In this document: positions 32,842 through 36,267 of the stretch, piece after piece
How the letters are laid out: every line of letters starts with the position of its first letter
Position numbering within the stretch: position 1 is the stretch's first letter
Origin: Gemmataceae bacterium
GTDB lineage: Bacteria > Planctomycetota > Planctomycetia > Gemmatales > Gemmataceae
Assembly: GCA_025055215.1 (NCBI GenBank)
Contig: JANWYO010000180.1
Coordinates: 1 to 36,267, forward strand
Direction of reading: 5' to 3'
Length of the DNA: 36,267 nucleotides
Made by a program: the position numbers and the translations under genes
The notes under the pieces: generated by a model
The model's database searches: none
The model's input: only the letters and a program-made list of their open reading frames with translations
Told to the model about the DNA's origin: nothing

Positions 32842-34224
32842 TCAGGCGCGTAACTGGACCCCCTCGTGGAACAGGTGCGGGGGCAGCTCGATACTTGCGG
32901 CCGCCAATCGCTCCATGAACTTGGGCCGGACGCCCGTGGCCTCGAATTGCCCAAAGGCCTTGCCGTGATGGTCGATGCCCAGTTGGCGGAAGATAAAGAT
33001 TTCCTGCGCGATGACCACGTCCTGCTCCATGCCGACGATTTCGCTGATGCTGGTGACGCGGCGCGGGCCGCCCGGCAGGCGGTCGATCTGGACGATGACG
33101 TTGAGAGCGGAGGCGATCTGCTGCCGCATGGCCTTGACGGGGATGTCGATGCCGCTGAGCAACATCATCAATTCCAGACGGGCCAAGGCGTCGCGCGGGC
33201 TGTTGGCGTGCAGCGTGCTCATGGAGCCTTCGTGGCCAGTGTTCATGGCCTGGAGCATGTCAAGGACTTCGGCCCCGCGGCATTCACCGACGATGATGCG
33301 ATTGGGGCGCATCCGCAGGGCGTTGCGCACCAGGTCGCGGGTGGTGATTTCGCCCTTGCCCTCGACATTCGGCGGTCGGGCCTCGAGCTGCACGACGTGG
33401 CGCTGTTGAAGTTGCAACTCCGCGGCGTCCTCGATGGTAATGATGCGCTCGTTCGCCGGGATGAAGCTGGAAAGCGCATTCAGGAGCGTCGTCTTGCCGC
33501 TGCCGGTGCCGCCGCTGATGACCACGTTCAGGCGTGCCTTGACGACGCCCTCCAACAGCTGGGCCATCTGCGGCGACAGGCTTTTCAGGTGGATCAGATC
33601 CTTCATGTGCAGCGGATTGGTGCCGAAACGGCGGATGCTCAGCGCCGGTCCTCGCAGGGAGACCGGCGGCACGATGGCATTGACGCGCGAACCGTCCGGC
33701 AGGCGGGCATCGACCATCGGCGATGACTCATCGACGCGTCGGCCGACCCGGGAGACAATCCGGTAAATGATCTCCAGCAGATGGCTAGTGTCCCGGAAAC
33801 GGATCGGGGTTTCCTCGAGCTGTCCGCGTCGCTCGATCCAGACTTCGTAAGGGCCGTTCACGAGGATGTCGCTGATACTCGGGTCGCGGAGGAGTTTTTC
33901 CAGCGGTCCTAGGCCGAGGACTTCGTCGAGGAGATCCTGGAGGAGTTGGTTCCGCTGCTTAAGGTTGGCCAGGGGACACTCGGTTTCGATCAACCGCTCG
34001 GCGACGCTGCGGATCTCGCGGCGACGCTCTTCCTCCGAGAGTTTGGCCACCTCCTCGGGTTTGACGGTGGCGACCAGCTTGGCATGGAGGCGTTCTTTGA
34101 TTTCGTCGTAAGCCTTGCCACTGGCGATCAACGGAGTGTCGCGGATGCCCGGCTGGCTTCCTTCCTTTGAGAGCACCGACGGGGCGGGTGGCTCGGGGGG
34201 CCGGTGGGACGATTGCGGATCCAT
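32842..34224 (-). CDS. cpaF: CpaF/TadA-type secretion ATPase
   Basis: Hexameric cytoplasmic ATPase that powers assembly of tight-adherence (Flp) pili, 460 aa from ATG 34224. A polar N-terminal extension (1-80) precedes the N-domain with [20 protein letters not shown] (105-124). Walker A is GGTGSGKTT (238-246). The Asp box is in TIEDAAEL, Walker [11 protein letters not shown] (310-319) and the His box [13 protein letters not shown]. All catalytic elements look intact. The gene starts 10 bases after cpaE, so the two form one operon. TadB/TadC-type membrane genes do not follow; the next gene is the convergent acylase. Those partners must lie elsewhere. Confidence 0.93.
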   Translation of the reverse strand: MDPQSSHRPPEPPAPSVLSKEGSQPGIRDTPLIASGKAYDEIKERLHAKLVATVKPEEVAKLSEEERRREIRSVAERLIETECPLANLKQRNQLLQDLLDEVLGLGPLEKLLRDPSISDILVNGPYEVWIERRGQLEETPIRFRDTSHLLEIIYRIVSRVGRRVDESSPMVDARLPDGSRVNAIVPPVSLRGPALSIRRFGTNPLHMKDLIHLKSLSPQMAQLLEGVVKARLNVVISGGTGSGKTTLLNALSSFIPANERIITIEDAAELQLQQRHVVQLEARPPNVEGKGEITTRDLVRNALRMRPNRIIVGECRGAEVLDMLQAMNTGHEGSMSTLHANSPRDALARLELMMLLSGIDIPVKAMRQQIASALNVIVQIDRLPGGPRRVTSISEIVGMEQDVVIAQEIFIFRQLGIDHHGKAFGQFEATGVRPKFMERLAAASIELPPHLFHEGVQLRA

Positions 34225-34234
34225 GCGACGTACC

Positions 34235-35482
34235 TCAAGGGATGTCGGAGACAGGCTTCCATTCGCCGCTGGGATCGACGGCCTTGCTGGTGGCCAGTGG
34301 CAGGTAGAAGCGGCGGCTGAGCCGACGCCACCAGCCGCGGAGCCCGGTTTCGATGGGCGGCGGCTCGGGGATGTTGAGCAACGCCGCTGCCAAGCGGTCA
34401 ATGTCAGCCAGGACGGGGGAGCGCGGGGCTTGTTGGCGGAGGGTGCGGCCGTTATTGATGGCCTCGGTGACCTGGTGCCGATCGTCGGCCACCGTCCAGA
34501 TCCGCGGGAGTTTGAGCCGCTGTTGCAACTGCTGGGCGTCGAAGCCGGCAAGCCCAGGGTGGTAGTGGTTTAAGACCGGGAACAAGGGCCCGAAGCCCGA
34601 GCGACTTTGGAGCGTGTCGCAGAACAGCTGCAAGGCGTGGATCGAGGGGACGGTTTGCTCGGCGACCACGACGATGCGGTTGGCGACCGCCAAGGTCTGG
34701 AAATAGGCGTCGTCATAAGAATAGGGCATGTCCACCACCAGCACCGGAGCCAATTGTCGGGCACAATTCAACAGCCGAACGACGTTCACCGGCGGAACCG
34801 ACAACGGGGTGAGGGAGCGGTAGGGGCCGGCGAGGATGCTGAAGTTTTCGTGGACCGGCGTAAGGGCCTGACGGACGACGGGCACGTCGAGGTAATCGAC
34901 GTCACTCAGCAGGTCGGCAGTGGTAAACTTGGGCTCGACATCGAGATAGCCGGCGAGCCGTCCGACTGGCAGGGCCAACTCGACGAGGATGGAGCGGTGG
35001 TGGTGGAGAGAGGCGATTTCGCTGGCGAGGTTGATGGCTAGCGTGGTAGCGCCGCAGCCCTCGGTGACGCCCGTGACCGCGATGACCCGCGAGGGGGCGA
35101 CGCTCCGGCCGAATTGAACGGCCAGGCGAGTGAGCGCGGCGTGGAAGTCCTCGGGCTGGAGCGGCAATGCGACCACCTGGGTCGCCCCGGCGCGCATGGC
35201 GCCGCGCAGGAGGGCCAGATTGTCAGAGTCCTCGGTCAGTACCATGATCGGCCAGCCGGGGTAGCTCTCGTTCAGCCACGCGACTTGTGTTAACTCGGCG
35301 GTTGAGTTGACCTCCACCAACACGGCCCGTTTTTCAGGCCCCGGCGTCGGCTGGGCCGCCACCAGCGAGGCGACGTCGCGGTACTCGCCTTCGATCCCGG
35401 CTGCGGCCAATTGCAACTCCCGCCGCAAGTCGGGAAGATGGCACTCCGAACAACCAACCAGGAGAACTTTGAACGGGAACAT
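34235..35482 (-). CDS. cpaE: CpaE/TadZ-like pilus localisation protein with degenerate P-loop
   Basis: Predicted 415-aa pilus assembly/localisation protein. The N-terminal ~125 residues resemble a receiver-like domain (VLLVG at 6-10, IMVLTEDSDNLALL, a GATQVVALPLQP ending) without an obvious phosphoacceptor pair. Residues 132-350 form a MinD/ParA-like ATPase domain starting VIAVTGVTEGCGATTLAINLA. The deviant Walker A is changed to GVTEGCGATT, lacking both lysines of the canonical KGGxGKT. The Walker A' strand reads ILVELALPVG, with Glu in place of the first Asp. Walker B (VLVVDMPYSYDD) remains. Loss of the P-loop lysine is known for CpaE/TadZ relatives. The protein probably positions the pilus machine. 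ATG 35482 has AAGGGG upstream. Confidence 0.85.
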   Translation of the reverse strand: MFPFKVLLVGCSECHLPDLRRELQLAAAGIEGEYRDVASLVAAQPTPGPEKRAVLVEVNSTAELTQVAWLNESYPGWPIMVLTEDSDNLALLRGAMRAGATQVVALPLQPEDFHAALTRLAVQFGRSVAPSRVIAVTGVTEGCGATTLAINLASEIASLHHHRSILVELALPVGRLAGYLDVEPKFTTADLLSDVDYLDVPVVRQALTPVHENFSILAGPYRSLTPLSVPPVNVVRLLNCARQLAPVLVVDMPYSYDDAYFQTLAVANRIVVVAEQTVPSIHALQLFCDTLQSRSGFGPLFPVLNHYHPGLAGFDAQQLQQRLKLPRIWTVADDRHQVTEAINNGRTLRQQAPRSPVLADIDRLAAALLNIPEPPPIETGLRGWWRRLSRRFYLPLATSKAVDPSGEWKPVSDIP

Positions 35483-35682
35483 GCATCCCCTTAGACACTA
35501 GGTGGGCTTTAAACGGCGTTGCAAAAATCATGCCATCCATGAAGGCAGGAATCGCCCGGTTGCGGGAGGGCGCAGGCACCGCGACGTGCGGACTCGCCCG
35601 CGGTTTTGACCGGCACCGCACAGGAGACGGGCCTTGCCAGGCCCAGTTGGCGGGAAGGGAAACTTAAACTGAGGACCGAACC

Positions 35683-36087
35683 GTGAAAAAGAGCTTCGAC
35701 CACATCGGAATTCCGACGACGGAGCCCCACCCGGGCGAAAGCTGGGTGGCGTTCAGCGAAGTCTGGGTCACCAATCCGCGGCTGCATCCCCAGCGGATCG
35801 AGTACATCCGGCCCAAAAACCCACCACGACTTTCGCCGCGGGACGGCGCCATTTGGAAGTTGTGGCATTGGCCGCACGTCGCCTACCGCGTGGACGATCT
35901 GGCCGCAGCGTTGGCGGGGGAGGAGGTCGTCTACGGGCCATTCGAGCCGGGCGGGTTCGGTCAGGTGGCGTTTGTTCATAAGGATGGTGTGATAATTGAG
36001 TATATGCAATACACGGACGTAGGCCAATGGTTTGGTCAGCCGAACCCGCCGGGATTTGACCCGGCGGAATATTGGCCGGGTTTCTGA
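35683..36087 (+). CDS. Small VOC/glyoxalase-fold protein
   Basis: A 134-aa protein from GTG 35683, preceded by GAGGA at seven-base spacing. It begins FDHIGIPT with His7, the usual first metal ligand of the vicinal-oxygen-chelate fold. A second motif is HVAYRVDDLAAAL around residues 65-77, and the C-terminal VIIEYMQYT supplies the final Glu ligand. This is a single-module VOC protein of unknown substrate (glyoxalase, dioxygenase or isomerase types all possible). It is divergent from cpaE, 200 bases away. The gene is complete, ending well before the noisy contig end. Confidence 0.78.
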   Translation: MKKSFDHIGIPTTEPHPGESWVAFSEVWVTNPRLHPQRIEYIRPKNPPRLSPRDGAIWKLWHWPHVAYRVDDLAAALAGEEVVYGPFEPGGFGQVAFVHKDGVIIEYMQYTDVGQWFGQPNPPGFDPAEYWPGF

Positions 36088-36157
36088 CGGAAAGCCCGAC
36101 CCGGGCGTAGGGTTGGCCGCCGGCCAAGGTGGATGGTTTAATCGCTAACCTCGGTGG

Positions 36158-36267
36158 GGGTGGTTGGGCCCCCGCCCCGGGCCCGCCGCCCCCCCGGGCG
36201 GGGGGGCCGCCCCCCCGGGGGTTACCGGGGGGTGGCCCGGGGGTGGGGGCCCCCCCCCCCCCCAAAA
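36158..36267. other. Low-complexity G/C homopolymer contig end
   Basis: From about 36158 the sequence becomes almost pure runs of C and G, ending in a long C run and AAAA. No biological feature looks plausible; it resembles low-quality read ends carried into the assembly. Open frames here should be ignored. Confidence 0.75.

Noticed and set aside
35495-35524. Promoter hexamers upstream of cpaE (TTGCAA and TAGTGT, 18-base spacer)
   Set aside because: Transcription would start only about six bases from the start codon, cutting into the ribosome-binding site.

Overview
The window is GC-rich (roughly two thirds G+C) and looks like chromosomal DNA of a member of the Planctomycetota, probably a Gemmatales- or Pirellulales-like bacterium. 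This is inferred from the gene families. They include a DUF1559-type pseudopilin, a very large di-haem HEAT-repeat cytochrome, a lipoprotein-like WD40 protein, a Cys-type sulfatase, a XylR-like AraC regulator, a Tat-exported Gfo/Idh/MocA oxidoreductase, an RraA-like protein and a decayed copy of a short 'FRPFRI' protein. No species can be named from sequence alone.

Layout. 0-5 kb: a Tat-exported oxidoreductase (+) converges on a SEC-C/TPR protein followed by a PfkB sugar kinase (-). 5.4-6.5 kb: tRNA-Asp(GTC) with a terminator, then about 1 kb of gene-poor DNA holding a pseudogene. 6.5-10.4 kb (-): an LpxH-like metallophosphoesterase, then a CNNM-type CBS membrane protein overlapping a glycerate 2-kinase, possibly followed by a 46-aa ORF. 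10.7-14.3 kb (+): an NCS1 permease and a 14-repeat WD40 protein. 14.3-20.2 kb: an RraA-like protein (-), a small two-helix membrane protein (+) and the 1562-aa cytochrome (-). 20.8-25.3 kb: the pseudopilin (+), trpE (-) divergent from dapA (+), and the XylR-like regulator (+). 25.3-28.3 kb (-): a circularly permuted YpsA-like protein, an M19 dipeptidase, a 94-aa unknown and a MoxR ATPase. 28.6-32.8 kb (+): a sulfatase and a penicillin-acylase-family protein. 32.8-35.5 kb (-): cpaE then cpaF. The last gene is a VOC-fold protein (+). The final ~110 bases are G/C homopolymer that looks like contig-end noise.

How the genes fit together. Several products suit breakdown of sulfated or acidic polysaccharide: sulfatase, Gfo/Idh oxidoreductase, 2-keto-3-deoxygluconate-type kinase, glycerate kinase, RraA-like lyase and XylR-like regulator. 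They are scattered single genes, however, not one operon. Biosynthesis (trpE, dapA) and surface functions (pseudopilin, CpaE/CpaF) are interleaved with them.

The parts most worth a second look are:
- the dipeptidase / 94-aa protein / MoxR operon, which has no VWA partner in view;
- a CpaE whose nucleotide-binding motifs are degenerate, next to an intact CpaF;
- the di-haem giant protein;
- an inverted repeat built from two 11-bp palindromic cores at 20.3-20.4 kb;
- the pseudogene downstream of tRNA-Asp;
- a GTGA-coupled 46-aa ORF.
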